From the NCBI RefSeq assembly GCF_905220565.1, contig NC_059396.1:6669206-6733205 (forward strand): a stretch of DNA of 64,000 nucleotides, in the 5' to 3' direction. Within the stretch, counting starts at the first letter, position 1. The number at the start of each line of letters is the position of its first letter. A program made the position numbers and the translations under genes. This DNA is from Melitaea cinxia (lineage: Eukaryota; Arthropoda; Insecta; Lepidoptera; Nymphalidae). The notes below the pieces were generated by a model. The model did no database searches, was not told the origin of the DNA, and saw nothing but the letters and a program-made list of their open reading frames with translations. Shown one piece after another: positions 36,901-46,149 of the stretch.

Positions 36901-37943
36901 AATATTCAAAAGAAACATAAATACGAACAAATGAATTGAATATTGAGACACAGGTACTGTTCGCCATCAAAAGTTCCTTATGTATATTACTATTACACTA
37001 GAGATGCAATCAATTTGAGAATTACAATAGATGCATATTTTTCACATATTGTTCAGCAGTTATAAACGTAGTATATTTTTGCTAGTATATTTTTGCTGTC
37101 ACAGAGAAAAAAAAATAATGCATATAAATTTTTTGTTTCTTAGAGTGTATACGTACTTAAAATATGCTAATCTAATGCTTAATGTAAAATAAGGTTATGT
37201 AATAAGGTATTAATTATCAAGGTAATTTACTTATATACGTGTTGTTACTTGTATACGTGAATTAAATTAATTTTAGCAAGAAAGAAAAAATAACTTAGCA
37301 ACACAAACTCGAACGGCAATTACGAATTGGTGTAGATATCAACCCCACCAGAGCTTTAAGTCCTTACTACGTCACAATGAACATGAAAATTGGTCGATGG
37401 TGGTCTAGTGACTTTATTACGGTTAGGTTTTCTGTAGAAAATGCCACAAACTAATTTAGAATCCTAGTTCAAAATTCATCTGGAATAAATATTTAGTCCG
37501 GTTTGTAGTTCTAGGGTTAAGATGACTAATTTTGAAAATTATCTTTGATGTACTGATCTAAAATTGCCAATAAGTATTCCAATACTGTATCAAAAGAGGT
37601 CGTCTTCATACAGTTGAAGCGTTAAACCTGCTCTAGTGTTAAGTCTGTTCCGACCGGAACTTTTACACCACAAAACAAGAATGAATGACGGTTTACGGTA
37701 AAATAGAGAACAATGTATAAATGAATCACTATTTTTTTAAATCTTAAAAGTATCATGGAACAATTAACATTTACGTCATCTTTACAGATCGTGTATGCGC
37801 CGGAAGCCGGCAGTCCCGGGCTTGTGTTACCGATGGACGGCTGCGGGGGAAAGCCCGTTTGCGATTATGGCACATTCATTGCCCTCACGAAAGATGTTCT
37901 ACTGTCACGCAGCGAATATATTAATCAATGTTCTATCATTTAA
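24279..37943 (+). CDS. Histidine acid phosphatase A, secreted (388 aa)
   Basis: This is a member of the insect acid phosphatase family that includes bee venom acid phosphatase Acph-1. Such enzymes hydrolyse phosphate monoesters at low pH through a phosphohistidine. Exons: 24279-24425, 28890-29000, 29573-29812, 29933-30115, 34289-34409, 36400-36608 and 37788-37943; all phases close. Residues 1-19 (MLQWQFIGFFIASTLSLSH) are a signal peptide. The catalytic RHGDRTP is at 52-58 with nucleophile H53. The second phosphate-binding Arg is R125 (DFARTKM). The acid/base pair is H296-E297 (LYSAHEVNVAALL), with Glu where many family members have Asp. NCPRY-type Cys residues, here HCPRY, are kept. It is the first of three tandem copies inside a DOCK intron. 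Its introns are heavily filled with transposons, especially intron 4. Confidence 0.93.
24573..24884 (-). repeat. SINE, 'CTGATGGTAAGCG' family, full length
   Basis: A 28-base poly(T) run at 24573 (poly(A) tail on the minus strand) is followed by GGCAAACAAGTGTACGGCTC, CCTGATGGTAAGCGATTACC and GCTGTGCCCTACCTC at the far end. This is the best copy of the family in the window; others are at 13080, 19060, 28276, 50341, 57636 and 60362. Confidence 0.85.
25053..25610. mobile_element. Nested MITE with about 75-bp inverted ends
   Basis: The left arm starts GATACAGTCATGGGAATTAT and the right arm is its near-perfect inverse, ending ATAATTCCCACGACTGTATC. TA flanks both ends (25051-25052 and 25611-25612), which suggests a Tc1/mariner-type insertion. 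The 400-bp core has no open frame. Confidence 0.8.
25790..26378. repeat. Five tandem units of about 117 bp
   Basis: The marker 'gatacccatattgatgggat' starts units at about 25838, 25955, 26072, 26190 and 26308, a spacing of 117-118 bp. Each unit ends with 'ccgccattttgtagcggccg' or a variant. The first unit is the most divergent. Confidence 0.9.
26501..26580. repeat. Two tandem 40-bp units
   Basis: AATAAAACAAACGGGGTGAG begins two adjacent identical units, about 26503 and 26543, at the right side of the composite element. Confidence 0.85.
26664..28275. other. Intron sequence of acid phosphatase A
   Basis: No gene or recognisable element. A complex (TA)n, (CA)n and (TACA)n microsatellite lies at about 27873-27968. 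Confidence 0.5.
28276..28480 (+). repeat. SINE, 'CTGATGGTAAGCG' family, internally deleted
   Basis: It starts TAGGGCACAGCAGGAAATTT and contains TACCTCGACCTTACAGAAG. It then jumps from 'gagtaaggtgat' to AATCGCTTACCATCAGATGA and ends in an A-rich tail. The middle part of full copies is missing. Confidence 0.8.
29163..29485 (-). mobile_element. Helitron-like element, about full length
   Basis: The minus strand starts TCTATACAAATGAATAAAAT at 29485 and ends with the hairpin ACGCGAACGATGTCGCGGTC and CTAG at 29163-29166. Related copies are at 33318-33591, 40266-40482, 52140-52330 and 53930-54016. No helicase is encoded. Confidence 0.7.
30500..31010. other. GC-rich segment of likely transposon origin
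   Basis: This stretch is much richer in GC than its surroundings and shows short open frames on both strands (30522-30797 plus, 30794-31000 minus) that match no family I know. A phrase such as SLNNAEGGRGAGQ on the minus strand resembles LINE ORF1 debris. It sits in intron 4 of acid phosphatase A and is not needed by that gene. Confidence 0.35.
31940..32690 (+). repeat. 'accgacttc' element with tandem 131-bp units
   Basis: It starts AACCGACTTCAAAAAAAGGA and passes long (TA)n at about 31983-32033. From 32145 it carries units marked by 'ctgatgatggag' at about 32273, 32404, 32535 and 32604. The first spacings are 131 bp; the last unit is shortened. Confidence 0.75.
32691..32900 (+). repeat. tRNA-derived SINE, 'GCCTCGGAGAACACG' family
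   Basis: The head has a B box (GGGTTCAATTCCCGC) followed by GGAGTGGATATTTATG and, in the body, CTAGCCTCGGAGAACACGCT. The same head and body occur at 34025-34250 (minus) and 47930-48232 (plus). Confidence 0.7.
32901..33092 (+). repeat. tRNA-derived SINE, second family
   Basis: An A box (GTTAGCGCAGCGGTC) and B box (GGGTTCAATCTC) at tRNA-like spacing start the copy. The body includes GGACAGACATTTGTATTGGC and ends CCGACACAAGAGAAAAAGCA. It directly abuts the SINE before it. Confidence 0.7.
33107..33296. mobile_element. Foldback MITE with 'accgacttc' ends
   Basis: Both arms of about 48 bp read TAAAATAAAATAATTTTTAA, then ACCGACTTC (left) or ACCGATTTC (right, inverted) and ACAGGAAAC. The 95-bp core is AT-rich. 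This copy shows that the recurrent 'accgacttc' sequence belongs to a terminal inverted repeat. Confidence 0.82.
33318..33591 (-). mobile_element. Helitron-like fragment
   Basis: It matches the copy at 29163-29485 through CCGTTTCAGAGATTAGCCGG and ends in the same 5' start (TCTATACAAATAAATACAAT on minus). The CTAG end is missing. Confidence 0.7.
34025..34250 (-). repeat. tRNA-derived SINE
   Basis: The minus strand has CTGGCAAAAAGCTCGTTGGT, B box GGGTTCGAATCCCGC and then GTGCCTTGGAGAACATGTAC, the same layout as 32691-32900 and 47930-48232. It ends 38 bp before exon 5 of acid phosphatase A. Confidence 0.75.
34590..36360 (+). pseudogene. Decayed R1-type LINE: reverse transcriptase and RNase H pieces
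   Basis: From about 34855 the plus strand reads FQAFADDVVFVF, VQDWGSLNKLNFAQHKT and, after frameshifts, IDSKLSFNAHASAICKKAAD, the pattern of R1-clade reverse transcriptase. From 36105 it reads VFADSSKIEGKVEAAPTRL, the start of a LINE RNase H domain (usual form TDGSKIEGKVGAA). The frames are broken by stops and indels. Between the two pieces lies an inverted ORF1 fragment (35742-36056). The open frame at 34594-34830 upstream is not recognised. All of this is in intron 5 of acid phosphatase A. Confidence 0.72.
35742..36056 (-). pseudogene. LINE ORF1 zinc-knuckle fragment, inverted
   Basis: The minus-strand frame reads VLDKRPLRCYKCMSIKHTR followed by SKLCFQCGKDGHIAGICN, two CCHC-type knuckles (the first has lost its final Cys), as in R1-clade ORF1 proteins. 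It is 5'- and 3'-truncated. It lies in opposite orientation within the LINE debris of the previous entry, so at least one inversion or a second insertion occurred. Confidence 0.7.
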
Positions 37944-37989
37944 CCAGTAAATATAAAAAACACATAAAAACTGTATTTACAAAATTAAA

Positions 37990-37995
37990 AATAAA
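37990..37995 (+). terminator. Poly(A) signal of acid phosphatase A
   Basis: AATAAA lies 47 bp after the stop codon at 37943. Confidence 0.5.
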
Positions 37996-38294
37996 AAATA
38001 TTTTGATGCAACATAATTTGAATTAACGTTTCCATAAATTATCGTTCCGTTATGTTTGGCGTTACTTTTGCTTTAATTTTAAGTACCTAGGTGACCGAGT
38101 TTAGCTCGGTATTTTTAGTAAATCGTATTTTTTGGAAATCATATTTAAATACGAATCACATATTTTAAAAATATGAATAATATTTTTTTTACCGACAATA
38201 ATAAAAAATATAAATAAATTATAAAAACTTATCAAGAGTGCAATTAGAAAATACAAATAATAATAATAACAGTAATAATCGATCTAGAAATTTG

Positions 38295-38355
38295 AGGATT
38301 TGAACCGTGGTCTTTTCGGTCGATCGTGACCGGCCGATTTCCCACCTGAGCTATT
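38295..38355 (-). repeat. tRNA-like SINE head
   Basis: The minus strand reads TAATAGCTCAGGTGGGAAAT (A box) and CCACGGTTCAAATCCTC (B box). No acceptor stem pairs, so it is a SINE remnant rather than a tRNA gene. Confidence 0.5.
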
Positions 38356-38562
38356 ACAACTTTATTGACAGTTGCGAAGTTTACCTTCGTATTATAAAGA
38401 TATTGTAGCCATTTTTTTCATTGTCTAAAAACTGAGATAAACGATATTTTCTAAAAATAAATCCTAGCTAGATTTATTTATCTCCTCCGAAATCCCTTGC
38501 ATACTAAATTTCATGAAAATCGTTGGAGCCGTTACCGAGATTTAGATTCTATAATTACATTA

Positions 38563-38892
38563 TCTAATATATAAAATTCTCGTGTCGCGGTGTTTGTAGT
38601 TAAACTCCTCCGAAACGACTTTGACCGACTCTCATGAAATTTTGTGTGCATATTGGATAGGTCTGAGAATCGAACAACATCTATTTTTCATCCCCCTAAA
38701 TGTTAAGGGTAGTCTGCCGCTATTTTTTTTTTAATTTTTAAATAAATTGTTTATTTTTTATTTTATTATGATTTAGCGTTGAAAAATACATACAACCCTA
38801 AATTTTCACCCTTCTACCACCAACCCCTATTTTTAAATAGTGTTTAGAAAAGTTTCTTTTGTCAACAAGACAGCGTTTGCCGAGTCAGCTAG
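38563..38892 (+). mobile_element. Helitron-like element, 330 bp
   Basis: It starts TCTAATATATAAAATTCTCG after A and ends GCCGAGTCAGCTAG before T, matching the A|TC...CTAG|T rule. The body carries CTCATGAAATTTTGTGTGCA, common in lepidopteran Helitron-like elements. It abuts the next element. Confidence 0.65.
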
Positions 38893-39661
38893 TCATTATA
38901 TATAATAAAACTAAGTTGATAAAATGTGCGTGCCGATAAAACTTAGAAATGAGTCCCAGCACGATAAAGGGACTTAGTAGTAGACCCTTTTTCCCCTCTC
39001 GAACAAGAAAGTTCCCGTTTTAATCTAAAGGATGTGTTTTTAAAGATATAAGGGCTTTTCCAACCCTTCAACTTGGAAATTAAGTGTTGTGCCATCTGTT
39101 GTCGAGTATTTGAACTTCATTCAGAACAACGATTATTTGGGTTGCATTTCGAAAGGCGCTGCGAGCAATTGCAGCATGTATAGTAATGGCTCGAAATTTA
39201 AAATTCCAACTTCAATAAAGTCTTAAATTACATTTGTTACTATAAAAAAGTTAGTAAATTTTATTTATTAATACAGCAGTAGCTAACTTATATTTTGGAG
39301 TTAAAGCGACATAATTTTAGTTGTTCAAATTAGTTCTGAAAACATTTTAAAATTTAAGTTTTTAAATTTCGCGCTTTTACTACGTATGCTACAGCTGCAG
39401 AACCTATTGTTACGGCGGACGATAATGTCGAGAACATTCTAGAAGGTGTGAGAAAGAAAATATTCTCAAACTTTCTCGAATATACTAGGGCCTAGCTCTC
39501 TGAATATATAAGAGCCCGATATCGCCCGCCAGAGTTAGTTCGATTTGAACAGCGAAACAAACGATTTCGAAACGAAAAGGAAAGAAGTTATTTAAAAAAA
39601 TAAATAATAGGGATTGGAAATTTTTGTTAAATACCCGTGCGAAGCCGGGGCGGGAAGCTAG
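38893..39661 (+). mobile_element. Helitron-like element carrying a heat-shock promoter
   Basis: The 3' end is a clear Helitron terminus: hairpin CCCGTGCGAAGCCGGG at 39634-39649, then GAAGCTAG ending at 39661, followed by T. The same terminus occurs inverted at 3510. The 5' end is placed at TCATTATATATAATAAAACT next to the previous element, which is less certain. Inside, 39431-39550 has heat shock elements and a TATA box. No helicase or other frame is present, so it is non-autonomous. Confidence 0.6.
39431..39512 (+). promoter_or_regulatory. Heat shock elements plus TATA box, no gene downstream
   Basis: AGAACATTCTAGAAG (39431-39445) is a perfect three-unit heat shock element of alternating GAA and TTC. 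A second cluster, ATTCTCAAACTTTCTCGAAT (39462-39481), adds a gapped pair. TATATAA at about 39505-39511 follows at normal promoter distance. Downstream, GAACAGCGAAACAAACGATT resembles an A/C-rich hsp leader. No open frame follows before the Helitron end. Confidence 0.75.
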
Positions 39662-40265
39662 TATGTATATATATACAAGAATTGTTCGTTTAATAGTATG
39701 AGATTATTTAAAAAAGTCGAAATAAGGTATCTACTACAATTTGGTACATTAATACGTTTCCTTTTTTTTTTCAAATATATTAATGATATTTTAGCAATCA
39801 ATTATTATTGATACTGTCCCAAAATAGGACAAACAATACATATTTATTGTAATAATACCAATCTAAAAAAAAATGTTTAGGCATTTCTGTAATAAGTTTG
39901 CGATGTTAGGCGATGAAAAAATACCTTTAATCTGATATTGTTTTTTTTTAATAAAACATGGTTTCCTATTACAAGTAATAAGTTATTATCCTCAACTTAT
40001 CATTATTTCTTATATTCTTATGCAGTTATTCAAGGCAAAAAATAAATATATTTTGTTATTTTTTTCTCATCATTCATCATTTTAGAGTATGCTCAATGGA
40101 GTTAGAATTATTTTATAACTTTTAATAGTTAAGATATCGGTTTCCTATGTTTAATTACCGTGTCTTTATTTAAAATAACTTTCGGCCAAGGCATATGTCA
40201 TAAAGAGAAATATACAGGTTAACAGGCTTCAAAATTATAGTATCAGTACGGAAATTATTTTATAA

Positions 40266-40482
40266 CTAGCTGTGCCCGCGACTTCGTCCGCGTGGAATTT
40301 AACAAAAAAGTTATTTTTCAGTTCGCAGAGTTATAAAATAAATAAATTTCTAAAATAAAAGTAGCCTAAGTTACTCCTTACTAGATCAGCTATCTGCCAG
40401 TGAAAGGCCCGTCAAAATCGTTCCAGCCGTTTCAAAGATTAGCCGAAACAAACAGACAGACAGACAAACAAAAATTGTAATA
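40266..40482 (-). mobile_element. Helitron-like element, 3' part
   Basis: On minus it ends with CCACGCGGACGAAGTCGCGG, GCACAG and CTAG (40266-40269). The body matches 29163-29485, including the block 'cagccgtttcaaagattagc'. Confidence 0.75.
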
Positions 40483-40639
40483 GCATTTTTTATCAACATG
40501 CAATTATAATTATTTATTTATTTTTTATTTATGAAGTATCTTTTTTTTTCTTTTCAATTCAGTTTTCTTTAATAGCTTCTTTCAATTATTCTAGTCAAGA
40601 AGAGTATTCTCTCCTGTTTTGGAAACACACATGCATTAT

Positions 40640-41060
40640 AATTAATCAAAAGAATACCTTCTGTATCTCAAAATATCGGCCCCATGTTTTTTTTTTGGCC
40701 GATTGAGACACTTATACTTCTTATGTGCTTTTTTTATGCCACTGCATCGGCCTTTGCTTTGACTCATGTTCATAATGGTGAACACAAGATTCATCGCCAA
40801 TGCCCAGAAAGCATTCTCGAAACCCATATTGCACAAAGCTAAGTCATATCAAGGTATTTATGTAGGATGTTTAATATGGTTGTGTCTGATACTCCAATTG
40901 ATGCTGAAAATAGTTTTTTCTTTAGTCGTGTATCTTCCGATACAAGGTTAAAAAACTTTTTCGATTATTTATGGCATAGTAGTCTCAATCGGCTGTCCAG
41001 GTTGGGAGACGTCTTAAACGGAGTGCCTCCCTTGTTTGAAAGAACGTGCCATTTATAAAA
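40640..41060. other. Possible transposase debris
   Basis: A minus-strand frame at 40642-40836 and a shifted one at about 40855-41000 (SIGVSDTTILNILHKYLDM, helix-turn-helix-like) hint at a decayed transposase. Several frameshifts are present and no family can be assigned. Confidence 0.3.
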
Positions 41061-41239
41061 CATAGTTTTCCCAGGAGCGGAGTCGCCATCAACAAAACGG
41101 TTTGGGATGTCTTTCCTTGTTCGGTGAGAAACATAATGACGACGCGATGTTCACATTTATTCGTAGTGGCTAGTTTCTTCTCGATTGAATTGTTCACTCG
41201 TTGATAACTCAAAAGCCAATGATTCAATTAGGCTGAAAT

Positions 41240-42010
41240 TTGGCTTATATATACTAACAATGAATCAGTCAGTTTTTGACCTTCCTTCGTAGACCGACAT
41301 TTGAGTAGTTACTATATAGCTGAAGATTTGAGAAATGGCCATAAAAAAGGGTTTTGACCCATTTGAAAATGGTTGGTTACACAAAAAAAAACTCGATATA
41401 TGAGTGCCACATGAACTCACTGCAAGAAACCTAATGGACCGTGTACTCATTGCGATTAAGACGATCAGCTACGATAAGAATGTACGAAGAGAATTATGCT
41501 CAAAGGTCAGTCAAGCTGCACAGACAATCGTGAAACCCAGGTCGACACGCAATTAGGTGATGTTGAGTGTATTGTGGAATTAGAAGGACATCATTCATTA
41601 TGAGCTTTTACCAACGGGGAAAAACCATCTATTCGGATTTCTACTATCAACAGCTGATGAGATATAAGCAAGAAATTGAGAATAAGCAGCCAGTATTGAT
41701 CAACAGAACAGTGTGGCCTTTCGTCACGATAACAAAGCCGATCAAGTATGTATTTAAGCACTCAACAACAATTGAGAGTTTGACTGGGAAGTCTTAATGT
41801 ATCCACCATATAAATAATTGCATCCTCATATTTCCATCTGTTTCGGTCTCTTCAGAATTCTTTAGGTAGTGTAAAGTTAATATCAAGAGAGGACTGGCAA
41901 AACTACTTGTCGCGGTTTTTTAATGAGAAGTCTCAAAATTTCTATAGCAACTGTACCTAGTCACTACCTACGAGATGGCAACAAGTAGTCGAACAAAATG
42001 GTACATATAT
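41240..42010 (+). pseudogene. Decayed mariner transposase
   Basis: Fragments in different frames match the mariner order: TNLMDRVL-like, QTIVKPR, FYQRGKTIYSDFYYQQLMRY and KQEIENKQPVLINRTV (usual form LLPPGKTI...YCQQL...LEKKRPELANRKG). Then come remnants of the HHDNARPH region, VYPPYK-like and VVEQNGTY near the end. Stops and frameshifts are frequent. Terminal inverted repeats were not recognised. Confidence 0.7.
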
Positions 42011-42289
42011 ATTATAATTAATGTAAATAGATTTGATTAAATCTTACCTTGAATATCTATACAAAATAATAAGAAACTTTTTCTCCAACCTAATATTTAT
42101 TCAAATTACGTTTTTTCTTTCCTAAGACAAAGTTGCAAAACTTATACATTGAATACTACCTGAAACCAGTATAAACAACCTATAAAAACTCGCATGGCTA
42201 TAATAATGTAACTATATCTGTACAAATTATGACATCACATTAAAAATATCAATAAAAAATATCGTCCTTTATATATTAATATTTCACTC

Positions 42290-42771
42290 AAAATTCCTTC
42301 CCATACTACTTTCTTTTATTCAAACTCCTTTTCTGTTAAAGCTACAACTTTGGAACTCTCTTCCTCTCTCTATAAGAAAAGCTCAATCTCTTGCTTGTTT
42401 TAAAAAATATCTAAAGGAGCATTTTTTGTCACTAAATACCTCATAAATATCACTATCATCTCCATAAATATATATATTATGTATATTGTGTATATATGTA
42501 TGTGTATATGTATGTATATTTACTTCTTTTAATATCATATTACTTGTTAACTATATGCCAATTCTTTATCAACTGTTTGTACACTTCCCTACCGCTTCTC
42601 TTTTTCTACGCTATGTCCTATGCCCAAAGGTTGTCTGGAAGAAATCGCTCTTAGCGATAAGACCGCCTTTGTACATCTTTCTTTGCATGTATCACTTTTT
42701 TTGTAAAGTTTCTTTGTGGTGTACAATAAAGAGTATTTATTATTATTATTATTATTATTATTTCAAATATC
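42290..42771 (+). mobile_element. LINE 3' fragment with (TTA)n tail
   Basis: The frame ending at 42444 reads LWNSLPLSIRKAQSLACFKK then YLKEHFLSLNTS and stop, the usual end of CR1/Jockey-type ORF2. A 3' UTR ends GTGTACAATAAAGAGTATTT at 42738 followed by (TTA)n. The same terminus occurs inverted at 18433, so two copies of one family flank the region. Confidence 0.75.
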
Positions 42772-42898
42772 GACTGAACAACTAGGACTAGATCATTTTA
42801 ATACGACTAGATTATCGTACCAATATCTGACACCGTGTCGGCCGATGTGAAAATGTCTTACAGAACAATACAAACTACATGTACCTAATACTTATGTC

Positions 42899-42925
42899 TA
42901 TATAAATTGAGTAGAAGCTCTCAGT
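42899..42925 (+). promoter_or_regulatory. Core promoter of acid phosphatase B
   Basis: TATATAAA at 42899-42906 and the arthropod initiator TCAGT at 42921-42925 lie 22 bp apart. The leader to the ATG at 43007 is about 84 bp. Confidence 0.65.
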
Positions 42926-43006
42926 ACGGCAGTCGAAATCGGTTCGCGAACACGCGTAGTTATTTACCATAACAAAAACTTCACTGATTGTTATTTAACA
43001 TAAAAT

Positions 43007-46000
43007 ATGGATTTTGTGTTTATAATAGCCTTGGCAGTGGCAGCCGTTTTTGGTCAGGAGTACTATCCTAAGAAACACCCAGTTGGACTTACCTTAGACC
43101 CTAAAAACAGCCTCGATATGCTAGACCACGGACTACCCAATACAGAGCTGTTAATGTCTTTTGTGGTACGTCCTTGTAAATTTTTATTATACCTAGTTTT
43201 TATGTTATTAGAATTTAGTAAGTTGTACTTTAGATTAATTAAGTGATTTTCAACTGATTTTTGTGATTTATTAAAATATCATTTACAATAATTGTATTTT
43301 GATTATACTTACAACTCAGTGCGTTATGTTTATCTTAGATTATTATTTATGTATTCTTTAGAATTTTGTGATATTGTTGAAAAAACTTTTACATTAATTA
43401 TACTAAATTTATAAGCCAATTTCAACCAAAACAATAGTGTTGCGAGTGTTATGTAAACCATTTTTCCTCGTAGGTATTTCGACATGGTGATAGGACGCCA
43501 GATGAAGAAGAATTAACAAAGTACCCAACAGATCAAAAATACGATAACATTTTATTTCCTTACGGAACGAAAGCATTGACTAATGTAAGTGGAGGTAACT
43601 GAATAAAATTAATCTTATTTAATGTAAAAGAGGAATAAATAATAATTATATTTCAATTTCAAACAGAAAGGTAAACAGCGCGGTTACCTCGTCGGTGAAT
43701 ATTTAAGAAGACGTTATGATAGTATAATTTCTAAGTTATATCTGCCCAACGAAATTTTCGTTCGAACGACTGACTACGCGCGCACTAAAATGACAGTTCT
43801 GACCGCTCTGAGCGCTATGTATCCGCCGCTACCGGCACAGAAATGGAACCCCTTCCTCAGCTGGCAACCCATTCCTTACAGTACCCTCGCCAGTACAGAT
43901 GACGATGTAAGTACTTATAATATTAACAAAACACTTTATACACTTTTTTATTAAATTACTTACAAATTATGTATACTTGTATTCAAGGATAAATGTATTG
44001 TTAAGTGCTAAGCAAAGGCCTTTTCTCCATATAGAACTACGGGTTGTTAGTCGGTATCTATGACGACTATGTGTAACGATTGCTATCACCTGCCTGGTAT
44101 CAGGTGCCTATGCAACGAGCCCGGATTGACAGCTTTACGTATCGTCCAAGGTATGGTGGAGTGACCCACAGACCACACCCAGAGTAGAAACGAATATTTA
44201 TCTATATACATACATAAAAATCTCATGTCGTGATGTTTGTCTGGGCTAATCCCTGAACCGCTCAACCGATTTTAATGATATTTTGGACAGATATGTAACA
44301 TTGTCCAACATAAAATATAGGCTATATTATATTTTGATTAATGAGTCTGCGAGTCACACCGCGGGGAATAGCTAGTATATAAATTATTTTTTGTGCCTGA
44401 ATTAAACTCGCGACCCTGGGTATGATGAGGCCATTAAACCTATCACTACACTAGAACGGTTGTACAATTAAGTCATTATTGATACCTTACCACTTACTAA
44501 GGACCTTTAATTTATATCCAAGTACATAAATAAGAAAGTTAATATTTCATAACAAATTAAACATTTTTAATTAATGTATAAAGCTTAATATACATTTTGC
44601 AGCTGCTTTACTATTACAATTGTCCTCGCTATCTCGATGTTAGAAAGCAAGTGTACAATTTACCTGAAGTACAGAAAAAGCTTAAACCTTACGAAGGTCT
44701 CTTCAAATTTTTAAAAATAAAAACAGGCGCGAACATATCCACACCCGAAGATGTTTTTTTCTTGGATAATTTATTTCAGACTTTGGTAAGTTAATACAAA
44801 TACATTTTTTTTTTTTTTTTTTTAATTTGCACCGCTATGTTTTATTCGTTCTTTATTTAATTTATTTTATACAAACCTAATCCTGACAATTAAAAACACA
44901 AAAAAAAAAAAAAAACAACTTGGTGAAGTCGTTCGTAAGTTATGCGCGTACATAAGTATTTCGATGATTTATTTCTATTTAGAGATAGCAATTTTTAAAT
45001 CCCATTTGTTGCGATTAATACATACAAAGTTTATTTAAACTTTTAGTATATTTAAAAAATTAAAATAGATTATAATTAGCTTAATAAACAATTAGATCAT
45101 TTAAGTACTGTTTTATATTTAAATCTTTGATAATATCAGTGTTTTTTTAACACAAAAAATAAAGGTAATTTAAGATATCCTTGATACATTAAATGTCTAA
45201 TTTTACAGGCTAACGTAGGCGTAAAACCTCCAAAATGGGCATTAGACGTAATGCCACAAATAAAAGAAATAACTAAAATTGAATACGAATGTGAATTCTA
45301 CAACAACGAACTGATAAAATTAGCATCAGGTACAAAAATACAATCTTCATTAGTTCCTTTAATTAAACAAGCATTACCGGCAATCTATAACGAATGTCAA
45401 CGATAAGGTTAATATGATAAGGCAATGATTTAATCGCAGGAGTACTGCTTGCGGACGTGTTGAATGCTACGAGATCGCTGATCCATGGCGATCGCGACCA
45501 GCCGAAGCTACGTTTATATTCAGCGCATGAAAACAACGTGGCTGGGTTCATGGCGGCTATAAGGGTGTTCAAGCCTCATCAACCTAAATATGGATCGACG
45601 ATATCTTTGGAATTAAGAAAACGACCTCTAACTGATAAATATGGTTTCACCGTAAGTTAAAAATGTTTTCTTACAGTACTACTTTTTAACCGATTTCACA
45701 AAAGGAGGAGATTCTTAGTTGTATTTTTTTAAGTTTGTAACCTCAGAACTTTCTTTCGACGATTTTTTAAAATGAAAGCGTGTGCTTGTCGTGTTATGGT
45801 GGTCTCATTTAAATTTAATCGAGATCTGAGGAGTACTTTGAATTATTCCTAATATTGCGTATTTAATTGACCGTTTTACCGACTACCAACTTACGTTGTA
45901 TTACTTGTCGAAGTCGGTTTCATTCGTTTTCGAGCAAACACATTTGTTTTCAGGCGGTGTACGCACCGGAGGGAGGAAGCCCGGGAGTTGTGCTACCGAT

Positions 46001-46115
46001 CGAAGGTTGCGAAGACCAAGCGTTTTGCGACTACGACACTTTTGTTAACTTGACCCACCAAACTGTACTACAGAGAAGCGATTACAAACATTTATGTTTC
46101 CCTTCAATAAGTTAA
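43007..46115 (+). CDS. Histidine acid phosphatase B, secreted (395 aa)
   Basis: Tandem paralogue of gene A with the same exon plan. Exons: 43007-43165, 43474-43584, 43667-43906, 44603-44785, 45209-45329, 45440-45651 and 45954-46115. Internal exons 2, 3, 4 and 5 have the same lengths as in A (111, 240, 183, 121). Residues 1-16 (MDFVFIIALAVAAVFG) are a signal peptide. RHGDRTP is at 56-62 with nucleophile H57; R129 lies in DYARTKM; the acid/base pair is H301-E302 in LYSAHENNVAG. Cys residues in NCPRY, YECEFY, EGCEDQAFC and the tail HLCF could form disulphides. It is the most compact of the three genes. A poly(A) signal is at 46144. An active secreted acid phosphatase is expected. Confidence 0.95.
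44201..44375 (+). mobile_element. Helitron-like element, 175 bp
   Basis: It starts TCTATATACATACATAAAAA after A, contains AACCGATTTTAATGATATTT and ends CACCGCGGGGAATAGCTAG before T. It lies in intron 3 of acid phosphatase B. Confidence 0.65.
45685..45930 (+). repeat. 'accgacttc' element with both ends
   Basis: It starts AACCGATTTCACAAAAGGAG and ends TTGTCGAAGTCGGTTT in inverse orientation. It occupies most of the last intron of acid phosphatase B. Confidence 0.7.
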
Positions 46116-46143
46116 CAAATAGAATAACTACCTTATGTATATG

Positions 46144-46149
46144 TAATAA
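46144..46149 (+). terminator. Poly(A) signal of acid phosphatase B
   Basis: AATAAA lies 29 bp after the stop codon. Confidence 0.6.

Noticed and set aside
41567..41797. 76-codon open frame taken as a separate gene
   Set aside because: It is an interior fragment of a frameshifted mariner transposase.
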